Source of the DNA: Parasalinivibrio latis
GTDB lineage: Bacteria; Pseudomonadota; Gammaproteobacteria; Enterobacterales; Vibrionaceae
NCBI RefSeq assembly: GCF_036825535.1
Contig: NZ_CP098813.1
Location: 806,001 to 870,000 of the forward strand
Reading direction: 5' to 3'
DNA: 64,000 bases
A model generated the notes under the pieces. The model saw nothing but the letters and a program-made list of their open reading frames with translations, was not told where the DNA came from and made no database searches. A program made the position numbers and the translations under genes. Positions 1 to 8,154 of this stretch are shown piece after piece (the first letter of the stretch is position 1; each line of letters starts with the position of its first letter).

Positions 1-420
1 ACCTTCCTTCATCACTATTCCAAAAGCCAGTCCTAACAGCAGCGAAGGGATAACGGTTTTCCAGTCGCCATTGGAAGCGAAAGTCGCACAAGCACCCACA
101 AAGGTACCGGGAACATACGACAGCCAGCGTTGTTGTGCCTGAATACACATAAAGAATGCAACAATGGCAGTCAGGATATAGCCAATAAAAGCGTGACCTG
201 TTGCCTGGGAAACCGCGATGATCATCATCGCCCAGGCGACGCCGCTTATGTTTGTCAGTGCGCAGGATAGTGCGCCTTTGACTCCTTCCTGGTTTATAGC
301 GAAGTAGGTCGTACAGCCAAGAAAGCCCGCCCAACTGAGAAGCCCGAGAGAATCAGATGTCCAGACCCAGAGCCCGGAGAAAATTCCCGTAGAGAGTGCG
401 AGTGCGTACATAGGATTCAT
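1..420 (-). CDS. DUF1097 family membrane protein (YcdZ-like), 3' end outside window
   Basis: Reading leftwards from an ATG at 420, 140 codons are open and run off the left edge, so the C-terminus is missing. The translation begins MNPMYALALSTGIFSG and contains GLLSWAGFLGCTTYFA, WAMMIIAVSQ, FMCIQAQQRWLSYVPGTF and GACATFASNGDWKTVIPSLL. I recognise these as the DUF1097 pattern of E. coli YcdZ, an inner-membrane protein of unknown function. Four to five hydrophobic segments are visible. The upstream AAAGAAAG is a weak ribosome site. The gene is unrelated to its right-hand neighbours. The family call rests on recalled sequence similarity. Function unknown. Confidence 0.8.
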   Translation of the reverse strand, partial: MNPMYALALSTGIFSGLWVWTSDSLGLLSWAGFLGCTTYFAINQEGVKGALSCALTNISGVAWAMMIIAVSQATGHAFIGYILTAIVAFFMCIQAQQRWLSYVPGTFVGACATFASNGDWKTVIPSLLLGLAFGIVMKEG

Positions 421-642
421 AAGTGTTGCTTTCTTTACGGTGAACAATTGGTCATTTTAACAGCTGCTTTGGCTAATGTGGTGATTTAGATCTAGTTATT
501 TGGGTAACCAATGTAACAAGTTGGTGGTTAGTGTGATGAGTGAAGGGTTTTGTGCGGTGGCAGAATTTCATATACGTTGGAGCTGTGTAACCACAGCTCC
601 GTGAAAAGGTCAGGGCAGAGGCAAAAAACCGGTTTTCAGGTG

Positions 643-1161
643 TTAGCCCCTGGGATCAAAGAGTCTTTTTGATGTCGATTTTTCATACTCCAGTCCTGAC
701 GGGTAGGACACTAGCTCCATTTGCATTCCCCATGGGGTAAGGAAATAGACCCAGGACATCCCACCGTTTGGTGTTCCTTCCATAGGAACAATGTCTCCCA
801 GTACCTGTAAGCCTTGTTCTTTCAGATAAGTGACCGCAGCCTCGATGTCATCGACGTAGAATCCCAGGTGATGCCCCCCTACATCGGCGTTATTTGGCTG
901 GCGCGTTGATCTTGGGATGTTGTCTGAATATTCGAATAATTCCAGATTGATATTGCCGGCGTTCATCATCGCGATCTGTTTGATTTCAGCTCTGGGATCA
1001 ACGTTTAATTGCGTCTTCATCCAGTCATCTTCAGCGCTGAACGGTCCGAATGAATAAACCAGCTTGAAATTAAAGTGTGTTTCAAAAAACGAAACTGCTT
1101 CGGCGATATTGGGGACGGTGACTCCCCAATGATCGATTTTCCTTAAACCCGGAATTGCCAT
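643..1161 (-). CDS. VOC family (glyoxalase/dioxygenase superfamily) protein
   Basis: 172 residues starting at MAIPGLRKIDHWGV, chosen because AGGAGG lies about 8 bases upstream; a longer open frame extends upstream through the neighbouring gene and is not used. The two beta-alpha-beta-beta-beta modules of the vicinal-oxygen-chelate fold are visible. The four usual metal-ligand positions are His in IDHWGV, Glu in NLELFEY, His in GGHHLGF and Glu in MQMELVSY. Such proteins are glyoxalases, extradiol dioxygenases, epimerases or isomerases, and the substrate cannot be read from the sequence. It lies 13 bp downstream of the SnoaL-like gene on the same strand, so the two are probably one transcript controlled by the divergent LysR gene. 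Confidence 0.8.
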   Translation of the reverse strand: MAIPGLRKIDHWGVTVPNIAEAVSFFETHFNFKLVYSFGPFSAEDDWMKTQLNVDPRAEIKQIAMMNAGNINLELFEYSDNIPRSTRQPNNADVGGHHLGFYVDDIEAAVTYLKEQGLQVLGDIVPMEGTPNGGMSWVYFLTPWGMQMELVSYPSGLEYEKSTSKRLFDPRG

Positions 1162-1174
1162 ATCAAACCTCCTG

Positions 1175-1714
1175 TCAGATGGTAATGTAGTTGTAGCTGT
1201 CGTCAGACTTATCACGTTTTCCGCGGTATTTATCATCGTAATTCGATGCCCAGATGGCAGTGGCTGTCTGGTTTTGGTTCCAGTCAAAGACAGTCGAGCG
1301 GTGCAGGATCTTCCACTCGCCATTGCGGCGCTCGAATCGGAAGTGGTGACGTCCGCCGAGGATACCCTCTTTATCAACACCATCCTCTTCATGAACATGG
1401 TACGCCCAGACGTAGGCTTCTGCCGTCGCAGTATCGCCACTGATTTCAATAAGTGGATTGCTGATACGGTGCTGGGTTGCTTTCAGTGCGCGGAAACCCT
1501 CCATTGCCGGGTCAACAAATGCATGTGCATTGTCGTTGTAGAAAAACAATTCGGGGAAAATAGGATCCTGGTGCTCTTCAATCGCATCCTCCCAGTAGGT
1601 GGATTTCATCAGCTCGCCGTCAACACGGTCGAGGGCGCGGGCGAACTTGTACATGATTTCTGTCAGGGTCTGCTTGTCGAGGAGTTCCTGGAGTTGCTTT
1701 TCAATGTTCATCAT
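1175..1714 (-). CDS. SnoaL-like / NTF2-fold protein
   Basis: 179 residues. The N-terminal helix (QLQELLDKQTLTEIMYKFARALDRVD) followed by alternating beta strands ending in GILGGRHHFRFERRNGEWKI is the SnoaL_4/NTF2-like pattern. This fold is used by polyketide cyclases, dehydratases such as scytalone dehydratase and LinA, and ring-hydroxylating dioxygenase beta subunits. His and Asp residues that could form an acid-base pair are present (RALDRVD, LGGRHHF). No dioxygenase alpha subunit is nearby, so a stand-alone dehydratase or isomerase is more likely. It is first gene of a two-gene unit with the VOC protein. The substrate is unknown and presumably shared with the VOC protein. Confidence 0.75.
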   Translation of the reverse strand: MMNIEKQLQELLDKQTLTEIMYKFARALDRVDGELMKSTYWEDAIEEHQDPIFPELFFYNDNAHAFVDPAMEGFRALKATQHRISNPLIEISGDTATAEAYVWAYHVHEEDGVDKEGILGGRHHFRFERRNGEWKILHRSTVFDWNQNQTATAIWASNYDDKYRGKRDKSDDSYNYITI

Positions 1715-1786
1715 TTTTCTCTCAATTCGGTTTATATGACTTGGTGGAGCCCGTTGTCGTTGAGAGACAGTTTATGATTTACCTAA

Positions 1787-1825
1787 TAGAATAGAAGGTG
1801 GCTATAATGAATGCCTTCTATTCTA
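1787..1825. promoter_or_regulatory. 12-bp perfect inverted repeat flanking a TATAAT, candidate LysR operator/promoter
   Basis: TAGAATAGAAGG (1787-1798) and its exact complement CCTTCTATTCTA (1814-1825) flank a 15-bp centre holding TATAAT (1803-1808). It sits in the divergent intergenic region 13 bp before the LysR start codon. This is the expected place for autorepression by a LysR protein. The role is inferred. Confidence 0.6.
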
Positions 1826-1838
1826 AAATGGAATCATT

Positions 1839-2747
1839 GTGGACCAGATTGAAGCGATGCGGTTGTTTGTCCGGGTTGTGCAAAAGTCCAGTTTCTCAGC
1901 TGTGGCAAGAGAAAAAGGGACTTCCCAGGCAACGGTCAGCAAAAAAATGGCTGCGCTGGAGGAAAAGCTGGGAATCAGGCTATTGATCAGAACCAGCCGC
2001 GAAGTGACCCTCACACCGGAAGGAGAACAATACTATTCCTACTGCCAGTCTATGCTGGAAGAGCTGGATGAAGTTGAGTGGTCGTTGCGGAGTAAGACTT
2101 CTTCACCGAAGGGAGTTATCAGGGTTTCGGCTCCGGTTGCATTTGGCCGTTTGCTTTTAGCACCGCACATTCAATCGTTTCTACAGCAGTATCCGGATAT
2201 CCGACTCGATCTTTCGCTCAATGATCGCCATGTTGATTTGGTGACGGACGGGATAGATGTTGCCATCAGAGCTCGGCAGCTCGAAGACTCTAACCTGATA
2301 GCCAGGAAGCTCTTTGATAACCCGATGTTGCTGGTGGCTGCCCCCAATTACCTTGAGCTTAACGGAAGCCCTGAATACCCCAAAGACCTATCAACCCACA
2401 ATTGTATTGTGTATTCACTTTTCCAGACTGCTCACACCTGGCACCTGAAAAAAGACGGGCAGGCCAGCCCGGAATCAGTGACTGTCAGCGGCCGTTTTGT
2501 GTGTGACAACGGCGATACCATTTTGGAAACGGCCCTTCAGGGAGTTGGTATTGCGGCATTGCCTGTTTGGATGGTGAAAAAGCATTTGGACAGGGGCGCT
2601 CTTACCCATGTATTGCCGGATTACCAAGGTGATAATTTGCCATTCCATGCGGTATATCTGCAGAGCCGCTATATACCGCAAAAAATTCGGTGCTTTGTCG
2701 ATTTCCTGTTGGAAAACCTCCGGTCTGGTACTTTTTCTTCTTTGTGA
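1839..2747 (+). CDS. LysR family transcriptional regulator
   Basis: 302 residues with a GTG start. MDQIEAMRLFVRVVQ is the usual LysR N-terminus, and no in-frame ATG fits better. The winged helix-turn-helix covers about residues 1-60 (SFSAVAREKGTSQATVSKKMAALEEKLGIRLL). The effector domain follows at about 90-295 (GVIRVSAPVAFGRLLLAPHI, DIRLDLSLNDRHVDLVTDGIDVAIR), typical of the AaeR/DmlR-like subgroup. It is divergent from the SnoaL-VOC pair and its probable job is to control that pair and itself through the inverted repeat at 1787-1825. The inducer is unknown. Confidence 0.9.
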   Translation: MDQIEAMRLFVRVVQKSSFSAVAREKGTSQATVSKKMAALEEKLGIRLLIRTSREVTLTPEGEQYYSYCQSMLEELDEVEWSLRSKTSSPKGVIRVSAPVAFGRLLLAPHIQSFLQQYPDIRLDLSLNDRHVDLVTDGIDVAIRARQLEDSNLIARKLFDNPMLLVAAPNYLELNGSPEYPKDLSTHNCIVYSLFQTAHTWHLKKDGQASPESVTVSGRFVCDNGDTILETALQGVGIAALPVWMVKKHLDRGALTHVLPDYQGDNLPFHAVYLQSRYIPQKIRCFVDFLLENLRSGTFSSL

Positions 2748-2763
2748 AAAGATGCCACAAATA

Positions 2764-2797
2764 CAAAAAAACGCCCCAGGTAAAACCGAAGGGCGTT
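2764..2797 (-). terminator. Rho-independent terminator of speF-potE
   Basis: On the minus strand the stem AACGCCC pairs with GGGCGTT and is followed by a run of T. It lies 35 bp past the potE stop codon. Confidence 0.85.
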
Positions 2798-2831
2798 GGA
2801 GAGAGGAACAGTATTACAACGGAGAGGGGAA

Positions 2832-4142
2832 CTACTGCGCCAGTGGTTCGTGGCGGTAGGCAATAAGCCCGTAGGCACTCCATCCAAGGAAGGTGACTAT
2901 GGAGCCCCACATCATCGCTTCAAAGCCGGAACCGTACAGAGCATAGAAGCTGTATGCGGTGGCGATAACTGCCATAAAGTCGGTGACATGTCTTTCCTTC
3001 GCTTCCACATGAGCAATTCTCTGCATGATGAAAATTGCAGCCATACACAGAACATAGGGAATAACGTTGGTGACAACGGCAAGGTTAACCAGTGCTTCAA
3101 ACTGCTCGTACAGGGATGGCGAGATAGTCATCAGAGACAGGGCTGACTGAATCAGGGTAATGGCAACAATACCTTTAATTGGTGTGCCGCGATGATCCAC
3201 CTGGGAGAACAGTTTTGGGAAGAAGCCGCCATCGGCAGATGCTTTGAAAACAGATGCGATGGTGAATTGCCAACCCAATAGGGAACCGGCGCATGCGAGA
3301 ACAGACAGACCGGCAACCACACGACCTGCGGTGCTGCCGAGCATAGTGCTCCACACAGTGGAGAATGGTGCGTCAGATACTGCAAGGATATTGTTAGGGA
3401 CGATACCGGAACAGATATTCGTTGAGATGATATACACCGCGGCGGCAATCAATGTACCGCCCAACACAGCGATAGGAACGTTTTTCTCGGGATTTTCGAC
3501 AGATTCTGAGTTGGCGCAGGCTGATTCAAGGCCCAGGAATGCCCACAGTGTCATGGCAATGGATGAACTGACTGCCTCACCGAAAGGAAGGTGGTGAGGG
3601 TTCCATGCGTCAGCATACATGGTTGGGTTGAAGTAAAACCATCCGACAATACCGAGTGAACAAACCGGCAGGATGACGCCCCAAACTGTGAAAGAACCAA
3701 TCTGGCCGGTAATCTTTGCACCGCCAAAGTTGGCGATTGAGCAAATCCAAAGGATTGCGATGGTGTACATACAGGTTTCGTAAGGTGTCAGGGTGGCGTT
3801 GAAGAAAGCAGCACCGTAACCTACACAGGTAATCGCAATGGCGATGTTCGCTATCAAAAGGGATAAGCCATAGGTCCAACCGGCCATGAAGGCACCGGAT
3901 GGGCCAAAGGCATAAGAGGCGTAACCGTTCATACCGCCGTCGCGCTTACTGAAACGTCCGCATTTGGCAAATACATAAGCCAATGCCAGCGATCCAGCCG
4001 CAGTAATCAGCCAGGAGAGAACAGAGATGGTACCCACCTGTGCCAGCTTGGAAGGCAACATGATGATGCCGGAACCGGCCATGTTAATGAACGTCAGGAT
4101 GGTGAGCTGTACCACCGACATCTTTTTCGCTTGTGTACTCAT
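2832..4142 (-). CDS. potE: Putrescine/ornithine antiporter PotE
   Basis: 436 residues from the second possible Met (MSTQAKKMSVVQLTILTF). This start aligns with the E. coli PotE N-terminus and has GGAG nine bases upstream; the alternative ATG at 4157 would add MENKS. It is an APC-superfamily permease with about 12 membrane spans. Family sequences include AGSGIIMLPSKLAQVGTIS, GGMNGYASYAFGPSGAF and LWAFLGLESACANSESVENPEKNVPIAVLGGT. It exchanges external ornithine for putrescine made by SpeF, which gives acid resistance and polyamine export. It lies 81 bp downstream of speF with an 8-bp-stem hairpin between them, as in the enterobacterial speF-potE operon. Confidence 0.93.
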   Translation of the reverse strand: MSTQAKKMSVVQLTILTFINMAGSGIIMLPSKLAQVGTISVLSWLITAAGSLALAYVFAKCGRFSKRDGGMNGYASYAFGPSGAFMAGWTYGLSLLIANIAIAITCVGYGAAFFNATLTPYETCMYTIAILWICSIANFGGAKITGQIGSFTVWGVILPVCSLGIVGWFYFNPTMYADAWNPHHLPFGEAVSSSIAMTLWAFLGLESACANSESVENPEKNVPIAVLGGTLIAAAVYIISTNICSGIVPNNILAVSDAPFSTVWSTMLGSTAGRVVAGLSVLACAGSLLGWQFTIASVFKASADGGFFPKLFSQVDHRGTPIKGIVAITLIQSALSLMTISPSLYEQFEALVNLAVVTNVIPYVLCMAAIFIMQRIAHVEAKERHVTDFMAVIATAYSFYALYGSGFEAMMWGSIVTFLGWSAYGLIAYRHEPLAQ

Positions 4143-4163
4143 AGATTTATTCTCCATGAATGG

Positions 4164-4191
4164 CCGGCCACACTCGTGCCTGCGTGGCCGG
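4164..4191 (-). other. speF-potE intercistronic hairpin
   Basis: CCGGCCAC (4164-4171) and GTGGCCGG (4184-4191) form a perfect 8-bp stem with a 12-base loop in the 81-bp gap between speF and potE. There is no T-run, so it is not a full terminator. It could protect the upstream mRNA or reduce potE expression relative to speF (inference). Confidence 0.6.
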
Positions 4192-4223
4192 AAATAGGGG
4201 ATTCAGTCTTTCAGAACAGGTCC

Positions 4224-6404
4224 TTAGTCTTTCAGGACATAGCAGTAGGCTGTGGTACGGCCATCAACATCCTCGAGGTACACCCCCTGAATTTCAGGAG
4301 CGAACCCAGGGAAGCGGTTAATGCCTTCTTCCAGTGAAAGGAAGTAATCCACAACGGTTTGTGTCCAGACTTCACCCATGGCAACACAGATAATGCCTGG
4401 GGGATAAGGAAGGGCACCTTCTGCAGCAATACGTCCCAACGCATCTTTGAGCGGCAGGTAGTCGCACTCACCACGGAAATATTTGCGGGTTGCCACGTCA
4501 GGTTTATGGATCATCTTCGGCAGGTGATCACGGCGGAACATCTCTTTCTGGAGCTTTTTCACGTTCAACTCTTTGTACATGTCATGCATTTCCTGACAGA
4601 GCTGACGGATGGTATAGCCACGGTAACGGTCGATATTCGCTTGGTAGACCCTTGGCAGGGCGACGCTTAGAGGAGCATCTTCTTTAATGAATTTCTCGAA
4701 GCGGTTGATTTGTGCCACCAGGTGGCGGATTTTGCCCATATCTTCTGATGGGGTCAGAAGGAACAGGATAGAGTTGAGGTCAGATTTTTCCGGAACAATA
4801 CCGTTTTCACGCAGGAAGTTGGCAAGCAGGGTAGCCGGAATACCGAAGTCGGCGTACTCACCGTTTTCGTCAATGCCTGCGGTGGTCAGCAGTAGCTTAC
4901 AAGGGTCAACAAAGTACTGGCCTTTACCGTAATTTTCGAACTTGTGCCAGCTCTGCTCTGGGTCGAACATGAAGAACTTTTTATTGGTGGCGATTTCTTC
5001 AGTGGTGTAGCTTTCCCATGGTTTGCCGTCGATCTGGTGCGGGATAAACGGACGAATCAAGGTACAGCTTTTGAGGATTTCTTTACGCGCTTCGATGCCA
5101 GACATCACCGCATCTTTCCATAAGCGAATACCGGCGGCCCCATCATGGATTTTGGCGTTGACATCGAGTGCCGCGAACAGTGCATAGAAAGGTGAAGTTG
5201 ATGCGTGCATCATGAAGGAGTTATTGAAACGTTTGTGGTTGCAATAACGATCCTGTCCTTTAATGTGACTGTCTTTTTTGTGGATCTGGGATGTTTGGGA
5301 GAAACCGGCCTGTTGTTTGTGGACCGATTGGGTAACGATGACCCCAGCATCTTCGGGTTTAAGATCGAGAAGAAGAGGGGAGCAGTCTTTCATCATTGGG
5401 ATGAATTGTTCATAGCCTACCCAGGCTGAGTCGAACAGGATGTAGTCACAAAGGTGACCGATTTTGTCCATCACATAGCGGGCGTTATAAATAGTACCGT
5501 CATAGGTACCAAGCTGGATAATTGCCAGACGGAATGGGCGTTTGTCTTTAGCGTGCTTTGGTGAGACCTTCGCGATCTGTTCACGAATATAAGTCTCATC
5601 AAAGCAGTGCTCATCAATTCCGCCGATAAAGCCCCAAGGGTTGCGGGCTGTTTCCAGGTAAACCGGTACACCGCCGGCTTGAATTAAAGCGCCCTGGTGG
5701 ATGGACTTGTGGTTGTTACGGTCAAACAGCACCAAATCACCTTCTGTCACCAGCGCGTTACACACCACTTTGTTTGAAGCAGACGTGCCGTTCAGGACAA
5801 AATAGGTTTTGTCGGCATTATAAACTTTGGCTGCATGACGCTGAGCACGCAGAGCTGAGCCTTCGTGGATCAACAAATCGCCAAGGGCAACGTCAGCATT
5901 ACAGAGGTCACTACGGAACAGGTTTTCCCCGTAGAAATCGTAGAACTGCTTTCCTGTTGGGTGTTTGCGGAAAAACTGGCCGCCCTGGTGTCCTGGGCAA
6001 TCATATTGTGAGTTGCCCATATCAACGTATGCTGCCATTGATTTAAAGAAAGGCGGCAGCAGGCGCTCTTCATACTTGGTCGCCGCTTCGTTTATCTGGC
6101 GCGCGTAGTACGTAGCGGATTGACGTTCAAGGTCAATCACTCCGGTAATCCATGCATAGCATTCGGGATTGACCGGTTCATTGTCGCTTAACAGGAAAAT
6201 GGGAATACCGTAGCCGGTTTCTGATATTTCGGTGTGGAGTCCGGATTCAATATCAGAAGCGGTAATAATCACCGCACCGATATCTGTTAGGTCTGCACAG
6301 GAGATAGGTTTCGCTTCGCGGTTATATTCGGAATCTAAAAGTTCGGCAAGAAGACTGAACCCTTCTGGCATATTTGAACTAACACCAATAATTAAACTCT
6401 TCAT
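4224..6404 (-). CDS. speF: Ornithine decarboxylase, inducible type (SpeF)
   Basis: 726 residues, close to the 732 of E. coli SpeF. It is a PLP-dependent group III decarboxylase converting ornithine to putrescine and CO2 in the cytoplasm. An N-terminal response-regulator-like wing domain (about 1-105) is followed by the fold-type I catalytic domain with DCPGHQGGQFFRKHP, NGTSASNKVV and DSAWVGYEQF. The PLP lysine is K363 in SVHKQQAGFSQTSQIHKK. The C-terminal domain contains the usual GALPYPPGI and GFAPEIQGVYLEDVDG. The protein ends CYVLKD-stop, and the six codons after the TAA read GPVLKD before a second stop, a small duplication of the last residues. Expression together with potE is expected at low pH with ornithine. 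Confidence 0.95.
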   Translation of the reverse strand: MKSLIIGVSSNMPEGFSLLAELLDSEYNREAKPISCADLTDIGAVIITASDIESGLHTEISETGYGIPIFLLSDNEPVNPECYAWITGVIDLERQSATYYARQINEAATKYEERLLPPFFKSMAAYVDMGNSQYDCPGHQGGQFFRKHPTGKQFYDFYGENLFRSDLCNADVALGDLLIHEGSALRAQRHAAKVYNADKTYFVLNGTSASNKVVCNALVTEGDLVLFDRNNHKSIHQGALIQAGGVPVYLETARNPWGFIGGIDEHCFDETYIREQIAKVSPKHAKDKRPFRLAIIQLGTYDGTIYNARYVMDKIGHLCDYILFDSAWVGYEQFIPMMKDCSPLLLDLKPEDAGVIVTQSVHKQQAGFSQTSQIHKKDSHIKGQDRYCNHKRFNNSFMMHASTSPFYALFAALDVNAKIHDGAAGIRLWKDAVMSGIEARKEILKSCTLIRPFIPHQIDGKPWESYTTEEIATNKKFFMFDPEQSWHKFENYGKGQYFVDPCKLLLTTAGIDENGEYADFGIPATLLANFLRENGIVPEKSDLNSILFLLTPSEDMGKIRHLVAQINRFEKFIKEDAPLSVALPRVYQANIDRYRGYTIRQLCQEMHDMYKELNVKKLQKEMFRRDHLPKMIHKPDVATRKYFRGECDYLPLKDALGRIAAEGALPYPPGIICVAMGEVWTQTVVDYFLSLEEGINRFPGFAPEIQGVYLEDVDGRTTAYCYVLKD

Positions 6405-6660
6405 GTTTTAATTCTCTTTCGTTTTGATTGAGTAGAAAACGATTTGAAATATACGCCAGGAAATTTGGTTTTAAATTTCGGCTGTTAATTGCATGACATT
6501 CCGCACGGAATAAAAAATAAAATATTCGCGTAAAAAGATTTTGTGATTTTAATCACGATAATGAGCCTTAGGGAAGGAGTAAGACGCAACTTGAATCTCT
6601 TCAATTAATTACAAATAAGGATACATTTTCGAGAAAAGTAATTAACGGTAGGTAATAAAA
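6405..6660 (-). promoter_or_regulatory. speF leader region with CRP-like site; no SpeFL leader peptide seen
   Basis: This 256-bp AT-rich region upstream of speF should hold its promoter and long leader. TGTGA-TTTTAA-TCACG at 6542-6557 matches the CRP consensus TGTGA-N6-TCACA at 9 of 10 positions. In E. coli the arrest peptide SpeFL controls speF from this kind of leader. The only short frames I find here encode MYPYL and MSCN, which do not resemble SpeFL. A different leader control, or none, is likely. Confidence 0.5.
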
Positions 6661-6691
6661 AAGCCCTCCTAATTTTTCGAGGGCTTTTTTA
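6657..6691. terminator. Bidirectional-looking terminator
   Basis: AAGCCCTC (6661-6668) pairs with GAGGGCTT (6679-6686), with T-runs available on both strands. On the minus strand it lies just past the stop of the 6707-7153 gene and separates it from speF. Confidence 0.85.
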
Positions 6692-6706
6692 AGTTGGTTT
6701 TGTTAC

Positions 6707-7153
6707 TTAGCTGTATAAATTGTGATTGAGTGTTACGCCATGATGTGTCCAGTAGAGGTACCTTTTTACAGCTGGACCAGAGAAGTACATCGTGTGATGG
6801 CACCCCAGACATTCAACAAAATAAAGTTGGTCTCCACCGACCATAACATGCAGCTTTCGGCAACTGCAGCGTTTACATGCTAGGCGCTGTATTCGTGTAT
6901 TCAGGTCAACACGCCGGGCAAACTGAATAGTATCGTGGGTTTCAAGTGCTTTTAGCGCGCTTTCCCACATCGGATGCTCTTCTAATAGTTGATTAATGGC
7001 TAGAGAGTAAATGTAAGGTATTGAGGACTTATTTCCTTCAATATTGGTAATCTTTGAAACTGAAACACCGAGGAGTGATGCGAACTCAACCTTTCCATAT
7101 TCCAATATAAAGCGGCTTGCTATGAATTTGTCGTAACTGTTTATATCGATCAT
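6707..7153 (-). CDS. Unrecognised small protein: N-terminal HTH-like region plus C-terminal zinc ribbon
   Basis: 148 residues with no confident family match. The N-terminal half (FILEYGKVEFASLLGVSVSKITNIEGNKSSIPYIYSLAINQLLEE) reads like a Cro/CI-type helix-turn-helix: a recognition-like segment FASLLGVSVSKITNIEG followed by a final helix. The C-terminal half has two cysteine pairs, CKRCSC and CLGCHH, about 25 residues apart, as in a zinc ribbon. That architecture would fit a small DNA-binding regulator. The gene stands alone between speF and the rRNA operon with its own terminator downstream. Its upstream region is AT-rich. Function not known; a link to speF regulation is only positional speculation. 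Confidence 0.6.
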   Translation of the reverse strand: MIDINSYDKFIASRFILEYGKVEFASLLGVSVSKITNIEGNKSSIPYIYSLAINQLLEEHPMWESALKALETHDTIQFARRVDLNTRIQRLACKRCSCRKLHVMVGGDQLYFVECLGCHHTMYFSGPAVKRYLYWTHHGVTLNHNLYS

Positions 7154-8025
7154 AGAGCTAACTTTTTCTTCACTACACTTACATTGCTATATATCTGGGT
7201 TTAGGCGACCCAGACCCCTTATGTTTTGGCTGAATTGGATTCCTTAGTGTAAATAACTCCTTAGACATTAGTATACGGATATAATATTGGAATGTGATAT
7301 TTTTATTATTATCACTCGGATAACATTATTTACGCTGTTTAACAAAATTGTCTCATAGGAAAGTTAAGGGTTCGATTATTTCGCTGAAGACTGTTTGGTT
7401 TTTAATGAAGGGAATTGGTGCAAGCTGGAAGTTGTCAGCCAGAAAAGGAACCAAGGCCCATGTTGATGATGTTCGATAGCCGATTTGCCCAAACAAGGGT
7501 TTACCTGAGTAGGTTTTTGCCGATCAGCAAATGGGCTGCCGTGTTCGTATCAGGAAGGCTGTTTTCGAAGCGTGGAAGAGAAGACGGGCTTTCTTATGTC
7601 TATACGCTCTGTGAGTCTCTTGGTTATTACATCTCTATATATAGAAAGAGGTAAAGCATATAGATAGGAGTAAAGCGTGCTTTACTCTTGGTTTAAGCTG
7701 TTCTTGTTGATTTGCATCTATCTATGTTACTGAGCAAGAGAGCTTACGGTGAACCGATAGACTGGATATTGCAGAGTGTGGACAGTTAGCTTAACGCCCC
7801 GTCCGGTGCGACAGCCTTAGGGTTGCCACATAAAAGAAAGAACAGACGAGACGATCGTACGAAGCCTGTGGGTAGGTTGATGATTTTCTATATATAGATA
7901 ATGAATTTCGTCACTGACACCCCTGTTTTGTTAGTAAAACAGTAAAATTTTAGTTCCTAAATTGTGTCTTTCAGTTCCTGTTGAGTGAATTTTGAACGAA
8001 CGATCATTTTTATGATAAAAAGCGC

Positions 8026-8053
8026 TTGCGGAAAAAATCGTAATGCCTATACT
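8026..8053 (+). promoter_or_regulatory. rRNA operon promoter
   Basis: The -35 TTGCGG (8026-8031) and -10 TATACT (8048-8053) are separated by 16 bp. An AT-rich UP-element-like stretch lies upstream and a GC-rich segment (GTCGACGGGGCG) just downstream, as in stringently controlled rRNA promoters. Other promoters may lie further upstream. Confidence 0.65.
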
Positions 8054-8143
8054 TCACTCCTGTCGACGGGGCGAGGGTTTGAGACTTGAGTCACGAAGAT
8101 GATGAAACAAGATGAAATCTTGAGTTAGCATCAGTATCGACAA

Positions 8144-8154
8144 GCTCTTTAACA
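8144..8154 (+). promoter_or_regulatory. boxA antitermination element (16S leader)
   Basis: GCTCTTTAACA matches the boxA core that recruits NusB/NusE for rRNA antitermination. It lies about 170 bp before the 16S gene, as expected. Confidence 0.8.

Noticed and set aside
643..1449. 268-codon reading of the VOC gene
   Set aside because: The N-terminal 96 codons overlap the SnoaL gene and lack similarity; a strong AGGAGG before MAIPGL supports the shorter form.
4164..4191. Hairpin between speF and potE as a full terminator
   Set aside because: It lacks a T-run on the minus strand, and the genes are a known operon pair.
7415..7654. 80-codon plus-strand frame upstream of the rRNA promoter
   Set aside because: No family features, no clear ribosome site, and located in the long AT-rich leader region.
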